DNA of 64,000 nucleotides from Actinotalea sp. JY-7876 (GTDB taxonomy: Bacteria > Actinomycetota > Actinomycetes > Actinomycetales > Cellulomonadaceae): NCBI RefSeq assembly GCF_014042015.1, contig NZ_CP059493.1, positions 1,302,001-1,366,000 on the forward strand, read 5' to 3'. The notes below the pieces were generated by a model. That model had not been told where the DNA came from, did no database searches, and saw only the letters and a list, made by a program, of their open reading frames with translations. Shown here piece after piece: positions 9,106-18,700 of the stretch. Position 1 is the first letter of the stretch. The number at the start of each line of letters is the position of its first letter. The translations under genes were made by a program, and so were the position numbers.

Positions 9106-11727
9106 ATGGCCACCCGTACGTCCGCACCCCGTCCCGCCTCGAGCCGCGCCGCGGCCGAGCGCGGTGGGTCGCGCGGTGGCGCCGCCCAGGGCAAGGCCGC
9201 GCGGTCCGGCGGGCGGGCGCCCGCCCCGGCGCCCCGCCCCCGGTCCCTGCCGGTCCGCATGGTGCGGGGTGCCTGGATGGGCGGCGCGCACCTGGTCGGC
9301 GGGACGGCGCGGCGGCTCGGCCAGGGCGCCCGCGACCTGGACCCGGCGCACCGCCGCGACGGCCTCGCCTTCGCGCTCGTCGGCCTGGCCGTCGTCGTCG
9401 CGGCGCGCGAGTGGTGGGGCCTGTCGGGCTCGGCCGGGGAGGTCGTGCACGCGGTCGTCGCCGGCACGTTCGGCGTCGTCGGCATCGCGGTGCCCGTGCT
9501 CCTGCTCGGCTCTGCCGTGCGCCTCATGCGCCACCCGGACCGGGTCCAGGCCAACGGCCGGATGGGCATCGGCCTGGCCGCGATCCTGCTCACCGTGTGC
9601 GGGCTGGTGCACCTCGCCGAGGACCTGCCGTCCCCGACCGACGGGTTCGGTCCGGTGCGCGAGGCGGGCGGCGTCCTCGGCTACCTGGTCGCCACGCCCC
9701 TCGAGGCGCTCGTCACGGCCTGGGTGACCGTCCCGCTCCTGCTGCTCCTGGGCTTCTTCGGCCTCCTCGTGCTCACGGCGACCCCGGTCCACCTCATCGG
9801 CACGCGGCTCAGGGCCGCGTACACCTGGCTCACCGGCGGTCACCGCGCCCCGGGCGGCGTGGACGAGGACGACCTCTCGACGATGCCGACCCTCGCACAG
9901 CAGCAGGAGCTCGAGGGCGAGGCCGCTCCCCGCCGCCGTCGCCTGGGCAGGAAGCGGGCCGAGCGCGCGGAGGGCGGCGAGACGCCCGAGATCGGGGCCT
10001 ACTCCGGCGACGAGGCCTTCGAGACCGCCGCGATGATCGAGGCCGCGCGTGCCGAGGCCGAGGCCGAGGCGGCGGCCGACGCCGACGCGGTCACGACGAG
10101 CGTCCTGCCGGCCGCGGCGACGGCGGCGACCGAGGTGCTCCCGCCGGCCACGACGTCGGCCGTGCCGCGCGGCGAGCAGCCCATGCTCGAGGGCGACGTC
10201 GTCTACACCCTGCCCGCCGAGGACCTCCTGGCGCGCGGCATGCCGCACAAGGTCCGGTCGGCCGCGAACGACCGGGTGGTCGAGGCGCTGACGACGGTCC
10301 TCGAGCAGTTCGACGTGGACGCGAAGGTGAGCGGCTTCAGCCGCGGCCCGACGGTGACCCGCTACGAGCTCGAGCTCGGCCCCGGCGTCAAGGTCGAGCG
10401 GGTCACCGCGCTCAGCCGCAACATCTCCTACGCCGTCGCGAGCGCGGACGTGCGGATCCTCTCGCCGATCCCCGGCAAGTCGGCGATCGGCATCGAGATC
10501 CCCAACGCCGACCGCGAGACGGTGTCGCTGGGCGACGTGCTGCGCTCCTCCGCCGCGCGGCGCAGCGAGCACCCCATGGTCATCGGTGTGGGCAAGGACG
10601 TCGAGGGTGGCTACGTCGTCGCGAACCTCGCGAAGATGCCCCACCTGCTGGTCGCGGGCGCGACCGGCGCGGGCAAGTCCTCGTTCGTGAACTCGATGAT
10701 CACGTCGGTCCTCATGCGGTCGACGCCGGACGAGGTCCGGATGATCCTCGTCGACCCCAAGCGCGTCGAGCTCACGCTGTACGAGAACATCCCGCACCTC
10801 ATCACGCCGATCATCACGAACCCCAAGAAGGCCGCCGAGGCGCTCGAGTGGGTCGTGCGCGAGATGGAGGCGCGCTACGACGACCTCGCGATGTTCGGCT
10901 ACAAGCACGTCGACGACTTCAACGCCGGCGTGCGCTCGGGCAAGGTGAAGCCCCTGCCGGGCAGCGAGCGCAAGATCGCGCCCTACCCCTACCTCCTCGT
11001 GGTCGTCGACGAGCTCGCCGACCTCATGATGGTCGCCCCGCGCGACGTGGAGGCCTCGATCCAGCGCATCACCCAGCTGGCGCGGGCGGCGGGCATCCAC
11101 CTGGTGCTCGCGACGCAGCGGCCCAGCGTCGACGTCGTCACGGGCCTCATCAAGGCGAACGTGCCCTCGCGGCTGGCGTTCGCGACGTCGTCGCTCACGG
11201 ACTCGCGCGTCGTGCTCGACCAGCCGGGCGCGGAGAAGCTCATCGGCCAGGGCGACGCCCTGTTCCTGCCCATGGGCGCGGCCAAGCCCATGCGCGTCCA
11301 GGGTGCGTGGGTCTCCGAGAGCGAGATCCACGCCGTCGTCGAGCACGTCAAGACGCAGCTCAAGCCCGTCTACCGCGAGGACGTCGCGGCCACGGTCACC
11401 AAGAAGCAGGTCGACGAGGACATCGGCGACGACCTGGACCTGCTGCTCCAGGCCGCCGAGCTGGTCGTCACGACCCAGTTCGGCTCGACGTCGATGCTGC
11501 AGCGCAAGCTGCGGGTCGGCTTCGCGAAGGCGGGCCGGCTCATGGACCTGCTCGAGTCGCGTGAGATCGTCGGCCCGTCCGAGGGGTCCAAGGCGCGCGA
11601 CGTGCTGGTCCAGCCGGACGACCTCCCGGCGACGCTCGCGCTGCTGCGCGGGGAGACGCCCGACGGCGGCGCGTACGACCAGGAGGTCGAGGACACCGAC
11701 GACGAGCCCTGGCGGACCGAGGACTGA
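9106..11727 (+). CDS. ftsK: DNA translocase FtsK/SpoIIIE
   Basis: An 873-residue division-septum DNA pump. Basic N-terminus, then membrane helices between residues ~85 and 230, an acidic/Ala-Glu-rich linker (~250-360), and the motor domain from ~365: Walker [10 protein letters not shown] (K524), Walker [13 protein letters not shown], and the [13 protein letters not shown] motif. The C-terminal winged-helix gamma domain (~790-850, [26 protein letters not shown]) recognises KOPS/FRS sequences. The alpha, beta and gamma modules are all present, so it should be fully functional in chromosome segregation. Confidence 0.96.
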   Translation: MATRTSAPRPASSRAAAERGGSRGGAAQGKAARSGGRAPAPAPRPRSLPVRMVRGAWMGGAHLVGGTARRLGQGARDLDPAHRRDGLAFALVGLAVVVAAREWWGLSGSAGEVVHAVVAGTFGVVGIAVPVLLLGSAVRLMRHPDRVQANGRMGIGLAAILLTVCGLVHLAEDLPSPTDGFGPVREAGGVLGYLVATPLEALVTAWVTVPLLLLLGFFGLLVLTATPVHLIGTRLRAAYTWLTGGHRAPGGVDEDDLSTMPTLAQQQELEGEAAPRRRRLGRKRAERAEGGETPEIGAYSGDEAFETAAMIEAARAEAEAEAAADADAVTTSVLPAAATAATEVLPPATTSAVPRGEQPMLEGDVVYTLPAEDLLARGMPHKVRSAANDRVVEALTTVLEQFDVDAKVSGFSRGPTVTRYELELGPGVKVERVTALSRNISYAVASADVRILSPIPGKSAIGIEIPNADRETVSLGDVLRSSAARRSEHPMVIGVGKDVEGGYVVANLAKMPHLLVAGATGAGKSSFVNSMITSVLMRSTPDEVRMILVDPKRVELTLYENIPHLITPIITNPKKAAEALEWVVREMEARYDDLAMFGYKHVDDFNAGVRSGKVKPLPGSERKIAPYPYLLVVVDELADLMMVAPRDVEASIQRITQLARAAGIHLVLATQRPSVDVVTGLIKANVPSRLAFATSSLTDSRVVLDQPGAEKLIGQGDALFLPMGAAKPMRVQGAWVSESEIHAVVEHVKTQLKPVYREDVAATVTKKQVDEDIGDDLDLLLQAAELVVTTQFGSTSMLQRKLRVGFAKAGRLMDLLESREIVGPSEGSKARDVLVQPDDLPATLALLRGETPDGGAYDQEVEDTDDEPWRTED

Positions 11728-11752
11728 GGGCCGCGGTCGCCCGCGGGGTGGC

Positions 11753-13126
11753 TCAGGGGGTCGCTGCGGGGCGCGGCACGACGACCGGGGCGGGACCCGT
11801 CGGGGCCGGCGGCACGAGTCGTTCGGGCGCCTCGGGCCCCACGACGCCGGCCACCCGCGCGTGGCGCGCGGCGACGGCCGCGGCGTCGAGGCGCCCGGCG
11901 CCCGTGCCGGCCGCCACCGCGGGGGACAGTGGGTGCACCAGGTGGCCGTCGAACCGGTCGACCGTCACGGCCGTCCAGTCGACGCCCTCCACGGTCGCCG
12001 GCCCGTCCGCGGGGTGGCGCACGGTGGCGGTGAGGAGCAGCCCGGAGTCCGTGGCGGGCGAGCAGCAGGCGCCGTCCTGGTTCGAGATGAGGTTGCCGAG
12101 CCCGTAGGCGACCCACATGCCCTCGCCGCGCGGACCGCCCGCGAGCCGGGCGACGGGCTGCGGGACGTGCGCGTGGTGGCCGATCACGAGGTCGACCACG
12201 CCCGACGCCGCGAGCTCCTCGGCGATCGCGGCCTGCTGGGCGGTGGGGGCCGAGACGTACTCGACGCAGCAGTGGACGCTGACGAGCACCAGGTCGGCGC
12301 CCGCCTCGCGCGCGGCCGCGGCCTGAGCCACGATCGCGGCCGTGTCGAGCAGGGTCACGGTCCACGGCGCGCCGGCGGGCACGGGCATCCCGTTGGTCCC
12401 GTACGTCGCGGCGAGGTGGGCGATGCGCGTGGTGCCGGCCGCCCGGACGACGTCGTACACCTGGGGCGTGGCCTCCTCCGGTGTCCGCGCGGTGCCGACG
12501 TGGCCCAGGCCGGCCGCGCCCAGCGCCTCGAGGGTCGCCGCGACACCCGCGGCCCCGCGGTCGACGCTGTGGTTGGACGCGGTCGAGCAGCCGTCCCAGC
12601 CGTTGGCGGCCAGGGACGCGGCGATCGCCGGGGGAGCGCCGAACAACGGGTAGCCCGACGGGCTCGACCCGGGCGGCATGACGGGCACCTCGAGGTGGCA
12701 CAGCGCGAGGTCGGCGCCCTCGACGAACGGCCGGATCGGCTCCAGGAGCGGCGCGAAGTCCCACCCCGTCGCTGTCCGGGCGGACGACATCACCGGCTCG
12801 TGCAGCAGCACGTCGCCCGCGGCCACGATGGTCAGCACCGTGTCCGGTGGCGGCGGTGGTGGCGTCGGGGTCGGGGTGGGCGTCGCGGTGGGGGACGGGC
12901 TCGGCGACGGCGCGGCGCCCCCCTCGGCCTCGCCGGCCGGGGCCGCGAGGAGCTCCGACAGCCCGGGCACGGGGACCACCCCGGTGAGGGCGAGACCGAG
13001 CCCCACGACGGCGGCGACGGCGGCGACCGCGGCGGCTCGCCGGCCGTGCCGGCGGGTCTTTCGCCGTGCGGTGCGCTCGGCGACGCGGCGGCCGGCCCGG
13101 CTCTGCGGGGGGTGTGAGGGGGTCAC
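11753..13126 (-). CDS. Membrane-anchored CapA-family protein
   Basis: A 457-residue protein with a very basic N-terminus, one membrane anchor at residues ~31-50, a Pro/Thr/Ser-rich linker (~71-94) and an extracellular CapA/PgsA-like metallophosphatase-fold domain starting IVAAGDVLLHEPV. Conserved motifs include LCHLEVPV, STASNHSVDRG, VSVHCCVEYV, IGHHAHVPQPV and YGLGNLISNQ. CapA proteins belong to the calcineurin-like group and are linked to poly-gamma-glutamate or other surface polymers. No pgsB/pgsC homologue is nearby, so the substrate is uncertain. A CC pair in the domain and another in DGACCSP could form disulfides. Confidence 0.85.
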   Translation of the reverse strand: MTPSHPPQSRAGRRVAERTARRKTRRHGRRAAAVAAVAAVVGLGLALTGVVPVPGLSELLAAPAGEAEGGAAPSPSPSPTATPTPTPTPPPPPPDTVLTIVAAGDVLLHEPVMSSARTATGWDFAPLLEPIRPFVEGADLALCHLEVPVMPPGSSPSGYPLFGAPPAIAASLAANGWDGCSTASNHSVDRGAAGVAATLEALGAAGLGHVGTARTPEEATPQVYDVVRAAGTTRIAHLAATYGTNGMPVPAGAPWTVTLLDTAAIVAQAAAAREAGADLVLVSVHCCVEYVSAPTAQQAAIAEELAASGVVDLVIGHHAHVPQPVARLAGGPRGEGMWVAYGLGNLISNQDGACCSPATDSGLLLTATVRHPADGPATVEGVDWTAVTVDRFDGHLVHPLSPAVAAGTGAGRLDAAAVAARHARVAGVVGPEAPERLVPPAPTGPAPVVVPRPAATP

Positions 13127-13156
13127 GGCGCCACACGCTAGCGCCAGCCACTTAAG

Positions 13157-13732
13157 GTGTGGGACGTGGTCGCGGCGAGGACAGGTCTCAACGTCGCCAA
13201 CGGAGTGACTGTCGCGAGGATCGCGCTGGTGCCGTTGGTGCTGCTGGCGATCCTGGCGGACGACGGCGGCGGGGGCTGGCGCTGGGTGGCGGCCGGCCTC
13301 TTCGCGCTGGCGGCGGCGAGCGATCGCCTCGACGGCTACCTGGCCCGGCGGTTCGACCAGGTGACCGACTGGGGCAAGATCATGGACCCCATCGCCGACA
13401 AGCTGCTCATCGGCGGCGTCCTCGTGGTGCTCTCCGTGCGTGACGTGCTGCCCTGGTGGGTCACGGTCGTGGTGCTCGTGCGCGAGCTGGGCATCACCGC
13501 GATGCGCATGGCGGTGCTGCGCTACGTCGTCATCCCCGCCTCGCCCGGGGGCAAGCTCAAGACGGTGCTGCAGTCGGTCGGGCTGGGCCTGTTCGTCCTG
13601 CCGCTCGACCAGCTGCCCCAGGTCGTCACCGTCGTCGCCTGGGCCGTCCTGCTCGCCGCCGTCGTCGTCACGCTCGTCACGGGCGTCGACTACCTGCGCC
13701 GGGGCTGGGCCCTGCGCCGCGCCCGCGCGTGA
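13157..13732 (+). CDS. pgsA: CDP-diacylglycerol--glycerol-3-phosphate 3-phosphatidyltransferase
   Basis: A 191-residue membrane enzyme making phosphatidylglycerophosphate. The CDP-alcohol phosphotransferase signature D-x2-DG-x2-AR-x8-G-x3-D-x3-D is complete (DRLDGYLARRF...WGKIMDPIADK, residues ~57-79). About five to six hydrophobic helices follow. The GTG start at 13157 is the first in frame; a second GTG nine bases later is possible. The last four bases overlap cinA (GTGA). pgsA-cinA-clgR is a conserved actinobacterial trio. Confidence 0.95.
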   Translation: MWDVVAARTGLNVANGVTVARIALVPLVLLAILADDGGGGWRWVAAGLFALAAASDRLDGYLARRFDQVTDWGKIMDPIADKLLIGGVLVVLSVRDVLPWWVTVVVLVRELGITAMRMAVLRYVVIPASPGGKLKTVLQSVGLGLFVLPLDQLPQVVTVVAWAVLLAAVVVTLVTGVDYLRRGWALRRARA

Positions 13733-14238
13733 GCCTGCCCGGGGCCGCGGCCGTCGAGCTCCTCGCGCGGGCGGGATGGACGGTGGCGGTCGCCGAGTCC
13801 CTCACCGGCGGTGCGCTGTGCGCCGCGCTCGTCGACGTCCCCGGGGCCTCTCGGTGCGTCCGGGGCGGCGTGGTGGCCTACGCGACGGACCTCAAGGCGG
13901 CGCTGCTGGGCGTCGACGGGCAGCTGCTCGCCGAGCACGGTGCCGTGCACCCCGAGGTGGCCCTCCAGATGGCGCGGGGCGTGCGCGTGCGCCTGGGGGC
14001 CACGTGGGGCCTGGCGACGACGGGCGTGGCCGGGCCGGACCCGCACGACGGGCACGCTCCCGGCACCTTCCACGTCGCCGTCGACGGGCCGGGCGGCCCC
14101 GAGGTGGTGTCGGTGGAGGGCTCCGGCGGTGACCGCGCGGCCGTGCGGGAGGCCGCGTCACTGGCCGCCCTGCGGCTCCTGATCCGCCGCGCGGGTGACG
14201 GCGGAGGTCACGATCCGATGACGACGGCACGGACCTGA
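13729..14238 (+). CDS. CinA C-terminal domain protein (nicotinamide-nucleotide amidohydrolase type)
   Basis: A 169-residue protein consisting only of the CinA C-terminal (PncC-like) domain, without the N-terminal molybdopterin-binding COG1058 module. The active-site motif AESLTGG carries the expected serine at residue 24, and GGVVAYATDLKAALLGV and TTGVAGPD are also present. Family members deamidate nicotinamide mononucleotide for NAD recycling. It overlaps pgsA as GTGA. Despite the historical competence-induced name there is no sign of a competence role here. Confidence 0.9.
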   Translation: MSLPGAAAVELLARAGWTVAVAESLTGGALCAALVDVPGASRCVRGGVVAYATDLKAALLGVDGQLLAEHGAVHPEVALQMARGVRVRLGATWGLATTGVAGPDPHDGHAPGTFHVAVDGPGGPEVVSVEGSGGDRAAVREAASLAALRLLIRRAGDGGGHDPMTTART

Positions 14239-14511
14239 GCCGCGGCCCGCCTGCGTGGGAACACGGGGGCGGTGCCTCACGTTGGACAGTTCGTGACGAC
14301 GATCAGGGGTGAGCAGGGCATCCGCCGCGAACCTGTGCGCCCCGCGGGGTACGGTAGGACCTCCGCGGCCGGAGTCCGGCCGGGCACGCGCAGCACGGCA
14401 GTCCGCACGACAGCACCTGGAGCCCGGGCCACGCGTCCGGGGCAGGAGAGCTCCACGCAGGTCCTCAAGACCACGGCGCCGACGCAGGCACACACGGAGG
14501 GAGGTCGTCCG
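14239..14511. other. Intergenic region upstream of clgR
   Basis: This 273-base stretch holds no plausible gene. It should carry the promoter and leader of the following regulator. I found no clean -35/-10 pair and no palindrome I can assign with confidence. A GGAGGGAGGT ribosome-binding site lies just before the ATG at 14512. Confidence 0.4.
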
Positions 14512-14853
14512 ATGGTCGTCCTTCGACGCGAGATCGGCGACGTCCTCCGCGGCGCGCGCCAGCGCCAGGGCCGCACGCTGCGCGAGGTCAGCTCCGCCGC
14601 ACGGGTGTCGCTCGGCTACCTCAGCGAGGTCGAGCGCGGGCAGAAGGAGGCGTCCTCGGAGCTCCTCGGCTCCATCTGCGACGCCCTCGACGTGCCGCTG
14701 TCGCTGGTCCTGCGCGAGGTGAGCGACCGCGTCGCCGTGGCCGAGGGTCTCGCGATCCCCGACACCGTCCCGGCGGACCTCGCCTCGTGCCTGCGCCGTC
14801 CGGATACCGGTGGTTCCTGGTCGCAGCGCGGAGAGCTCGCACCCGTCGGCTGA
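14512..14853 (+). CDS. clgR: XRE-family regulator of the ClgR type
   Basis: A 113-residue protein with a Cro/C1-type helix-turn-helix at residues ~8-65 ([29 protein letters not shown]). Its position after pgsA-cinA and the [15 protein letters not shown] recognition helix match ClgR, the activator of clpP/clpC protease genes in Streptomyces, Corynebacterium and Mycobacterium. The C-terminal tail is short and unstructured; in Streptomyces such a tail is a Clp degradation signal, but the Ala-Ala terminus is absent here (it ends APVG). The paired nei-lhr genes converge on it. Confidence 0.87.
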   Translation: MVVLRREIGDVLRGARQRQGRTLREVSSAARVSLGYLSEVERGQKEASSELLGSICDALDVPLSLVLREVSDRVAVAEGLAIPDTVPADLASCLRRPDTGGSWSQRGELAPVG

Positions 14854-14872
14854 CCGGGTCGACGCCCGTCCC

Positions 14873-15727
14873 TCAGCGTGACGGGGTGTTCTCGGCTCGC
14901 GCGCGCCACACCCCCGGGTGCCGCGCGCCCGGAGGCACCGGCTGGCAGCCCGGGCACCAGAAGGCCGGGCGCTGCATGGGCGGACGGCGCACGGGCCCGA
15001 CGTCGACGGTGGTCCCGCACCGGCGGCAGGGCCGTCCGGCGCGCCCGTGCACCCAGCTCGTCAGCCCTCGCCCGGTCTCCCCGGTGCTCGTCGGCAGGTC
15101 GGCGGCGACGCTGCGCTCCATGAGCGTCCGCGCCGTCATGATCAGGCTGGCGGGGTCGGCGACGTCGCCGGCCGGGGTCCAGGGCCAGGTGCGCCGGGCG
15201 TAGAGCGACTCGGCCATCCAGATCGTCCCGAGCCCCGCGAGCACGGTCTGGTCGAGCAGCACCTCGCCGATCGGCGCGGCCGCGCGCGCGGCGAGCCGGC
15301 GGAGCGCCTCGGGCAGGCCGGCGACCGGGAAGTCCGGCGCGAGCACGTCCGGCCCCAGGTGACCGATCAGCGTGCGCTCGTCCCGCGTCGGGACGACGTC
15401 GAGCATCCCGAGGCGGATGCCCAGGGCGGTCCAGCGGGCGGTGGCCAGGACCGCCCGGACGTCGGCGCCGCGCCCCGCGGCCGCGCCGCTGTCCGTCCGC
15501 GCCACGCGCCACGTGCCCTCCATGCGCAGGTGGGTGTGCAGCGTCCGGCCGTCGTCGAGCCGGACCAGCAGGTGCTTGCCGTACGAGCGGACCTCGGTGA
15601 CGGTGCGCCCGACGAGGTCGAGGCCCGCCGCGTCCGGCCACCGCAGCTCCGCGCGGACCAGGACCTGGCCGGCGAGCGCGGCGTCGAGCCGCTGCGCGGT
15701 CCGGCGGACGACGTCCCCCTCGGGCAT
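14873..15727 (-). CDS. nei: Fpg/Nei family DNA glycosylase
   Basis: A 284-residue base-excision glycosylase/AP lyase. The catalytic N-terminus is MPEGDVVRR (Pro2 nucleophile, Glu3), followed by YGKHLLVRLDDGRTLHTHLRM, a helix-two-turn-helix region (LLDQTVLAGLGTIWMAESLY) and a C-terminal zinc finger with CRRC...CPGC. The N-terminal MPEGD is typical of Nei (endonuclease VIII) rather than MutM, so oxidised pyrimidines are the likely substrate. Its ATG overlaps the lhr stop by one base. A lhr-nei pair is also adjacent in Mycobacterium tuberculosis. Confidence 0.92.
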   Translation of the reverse strand: MPEGDVVRRTAQRLDAALAGQVLVRAELRWPDAAGLDLVGRTVTEVRSYGKHLLVRLDDGRTLHTHLRMEGTWRVARTDSGAAAGRGADVRAVLATARWTALGIRLGMLDVVPTRDERTLIGHLGPDVLAPDFPVAGLPEALRRLAARAAAPIGEVLLDQTVLAGLGTIWMAESLYARRTWPWTPAGDVADPASLIMTARTLMERSVAADLPTSTGETGRGLTSWVHGRAGRPCRRCGTTVDVGPVRRPPMQRPAFWCPGCQPVPPGARHPGVWRARAENTPSR

Positions 15728-18700
15728 CAGCGCACCGTGCCCGGGTCGAGCCGCAGTCCTCGGGGCGTCGTGCCGAAGCCGGCCCGCGCGAGCGCCGCGG
15801 CGAGCGGCGTCGTGAGCGCGGCGCGGTCCAGGAGGTCCTCCCCGTCGGCGCGCTGGAGGGTGAGCCGGCCCAGGCGCCCGTCGCGGACGGCGCCCGCGAG
15901 CGCCGCGGAGGCGGCGGCGAGGGCCGACGGCTCCGGCGTGAAGGACAGCAGGGTGCGGCCACCCCGCTCGAGGTAGAGCACGAGCGCGCCGCCGACGAGG
16001 ACGACGACCGAGCCCGCCTTGCGGCCCGGCCGGTGGCGGGCCTCCCCCGGCTCGGCCGCGGGTGGCTCGGGCCACGCCAGCGCCGCGCCGTAGGGGTTCG
16101 CCGGGTCGGTCGCGGCCAGGACGACCACGGGCGGTTCCCGACCGTCGTCAGGTGCGCGCGCGTCGTCGCGCACCTGGTCCACGGCCCCCGGCAGCGCGAA
16201 CTGCGAGCCGCCGAGGTGCTCGACGAAGTAGCCGCGACGCACCTGTCCGGCCTGCTCGAGCGCCGCCAGCACGCGGTACACGGACCCGAACTGGCCGGCG
16301 ACGCCCTCCGACGGCGCGACCGCCCGGGTCAGGACGCCGTGGCGGTCGAGCAGCTGGAGCGCGAGGGCGTGGGCGCGCACGGTGGCGTCCGGCTCGCGCT
16401 CCGGCAGCAGGGACCAGCGCCCGGAGGTCTCGGGCCGGTGGCCGACCGCGGGACGGGCTCCCGGCCGGGGCCGTGGCACGCCGGCCAGGGCGCCACCGGT
16501 GAGCGACCTGCCCAGGAGGCGGCCGCGCGGCGGCGAGCGCCGCGCGGTGTGGGTGGTGCCGCGTGCGCCCCGGCCACCGCCGCCGAGCCGCGCGCGCAGC
16601 GGCGCCAGGCCGTCGTTGGTGACCCAGCCCGCCCACACCAGGTCCCACAGGGCGTCGGCGACGGCAGCCGCCGTGACCGACGGGTCGTCGCCGCCGACGC
16701 GTGCCGCCAGGGCGTCGACGAAGTACGCGCCGCCTCCGGCGAGCGCCTCGAGCACGGCGTCGTGCACCGGGCCCGCGAGCGCACCCTCCCGGGGCAGCGG
16801 CGCCGGCAGCGTGAGGTCCGCCGCGGCCGCCGGGTGCAGGCTCACGAGCCCGTCCCGAGCGGCGAGGGAGCCGTGCCCCGCCCACAGGACCTCGCCACCC
16901 GCGGTGAGCTCGTCCAGCATCGCGGGCTGGTACCCGGGCACACGCGCGGGCAGGACGAGCGTCTCCCACGCGGAGGCGGGCAGCGCCGCGCCCGCGAGCT
17001 GCTCGACGACCCGCGCGACGCCGTCGACCCCGCGCAGCCGCGGTGCCGCCGCCGCGTCGACGACGCCCTGCCAGCGCGGCAGGAAGACGCCGAGCGCCTG
17101 CTGGGGGACCGGCTCGACCTCGGCGCGCAGCGCCGCGAGCGAGCGGCGGCGGAGCGTGCGCAGCACCTCGGTGTCGCAGTAGTCCTCGCCCGTGCCGCCC
17201 AGCACGTCGGGTCGCAGCCGGCCGCAGACCAGGGCGCCCTGGGCCTCGAGCCGGTGCAGGACGTCGGCCACCACGGCGGTGCCCAGCCCGAGCCAGGCGG
17301 CCACCTGCGCGGCGGTGAACGGCCCGTGCGTCCGCGCCCAGCGCCGCACGAGGTCGCCGAGCGGGTCGGGCACGATCTCGGTGAACGCCTCCGGGATGCC
17401 CACCGGCAGCGCGACCCCGAGCGCGTCGCGCAGACGGCCTGCGTCCTCGACGGCGGCCCACCGCTCCTCGCCCTGCGCGCCCACGCGGACCGTGATGACG
17501 CGGCGCCGCGACGCGAGCTCGGCGAGCCAGTCGGGGACCTGGCCGGCGACGTCGTCGCGCGTGCGCTCCACGACCTCGGCGGTCGTCAGGGGGCCGTGCC
17601 GGCGCACCACGTCGGCGACGCCCTCCAGGTCCTTGGCGCGTCGCTCCGGCGCGGTGCCGCGCAGCTCGGCCTCGGTCCGCTCGACCGCGTCGGGGTCGAG
17701 GAGGTCGGCGAGCTGCGACTCCCCGCCCTGACCGAGCAGCTCGGCGAGCAGGGTCGGGTCGAGCGTGAGGGCCGCGGCGCGGCGCTCGGCCAGGGGCGCG
17801 TCGCCGTCGTAGAGGAACTGGGCCGTGTAGCCGAAGAGCAGGGACTGGGCGAAGGGCGACGGCGACGGGGTGGTGACCTCGACGACGCGGACGCGCCGCG
17901 CGGACACCGCCCGCATGAGCTCGGTGAGGGCCGCGACGTCGAAGTCGTCCTGGAGGCACTCGCGCGCCGCCTCGAGCAGGATCGGGAACTCCGGGTAGCG
18001 GGAGGCGACCGAGAGCAGCTGGGCGGAGCGCTGACGCTGCTGCCACAGCGGCTGGCGCTTGTCGGGCCGGCGGCGGGGCAGCAGGAGCGCCCGCGCGGCG
18101 GCCTCGCGGAAGCGTGCCGCGAAGAGCGTCGAGCTGCCCAGCTCGGTGCGCACGGCGGCGGCCACGTCGTCCGCGTCCACGAGCAGGTCGCCGAGGTCGA
18201 TCGCGGGGCCGTCGGCGGCCTCGAGGCCCCCAGGACCGCTCCACCCGCCCGCCTCGGCGTCCCACGTGCCGAGCCCGGAGGCCACCATGTCCGGCAGGCG
18301 CAGCACGATGCCGTCGTCCGAGTGCATGGCCGCGGCGTCGAGCCCGTACCGCTCCCGCAGCCTCGCCCCGACGACCAGGGCCCAGGGCGCGTGCACGCGG
18401 GCCCCGTACGGCGAGTGGATGACGATGCGCCAGTCGCCGATCTCGTCGCGGAAGCGCTCGACGACGATCGTTCGGTCGTCGGGCAGCACACCCGTGGCGG
18501 CCCGCTGCTCCTCGACGTAGCCCACGAGGTTGTCCGTGGCCCACGCGTCGAGGCCGGCCGACCCGACGCGCCGCACCGCCTCGTCGCGCGGCAGGGCGGC
18601 GATCTCACGCACCCAGGCGCCCAGCGCCTCGCCCAGCTCCGCCGGGCGGCCGGGGGAGTCGCCCTTCCAGAAGGGCAGGCGCCCGGGCAGTCCCGGCGCG

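Noticed and set aside
11731-11746. Hairpin CCGCGG-TCGC-CCGCGG between ftsK and capA as a terminator
   Set aside because: A 6-bp stem of a self-complementary GC word is expected often by chance at this base composition, and no T-tract follows.
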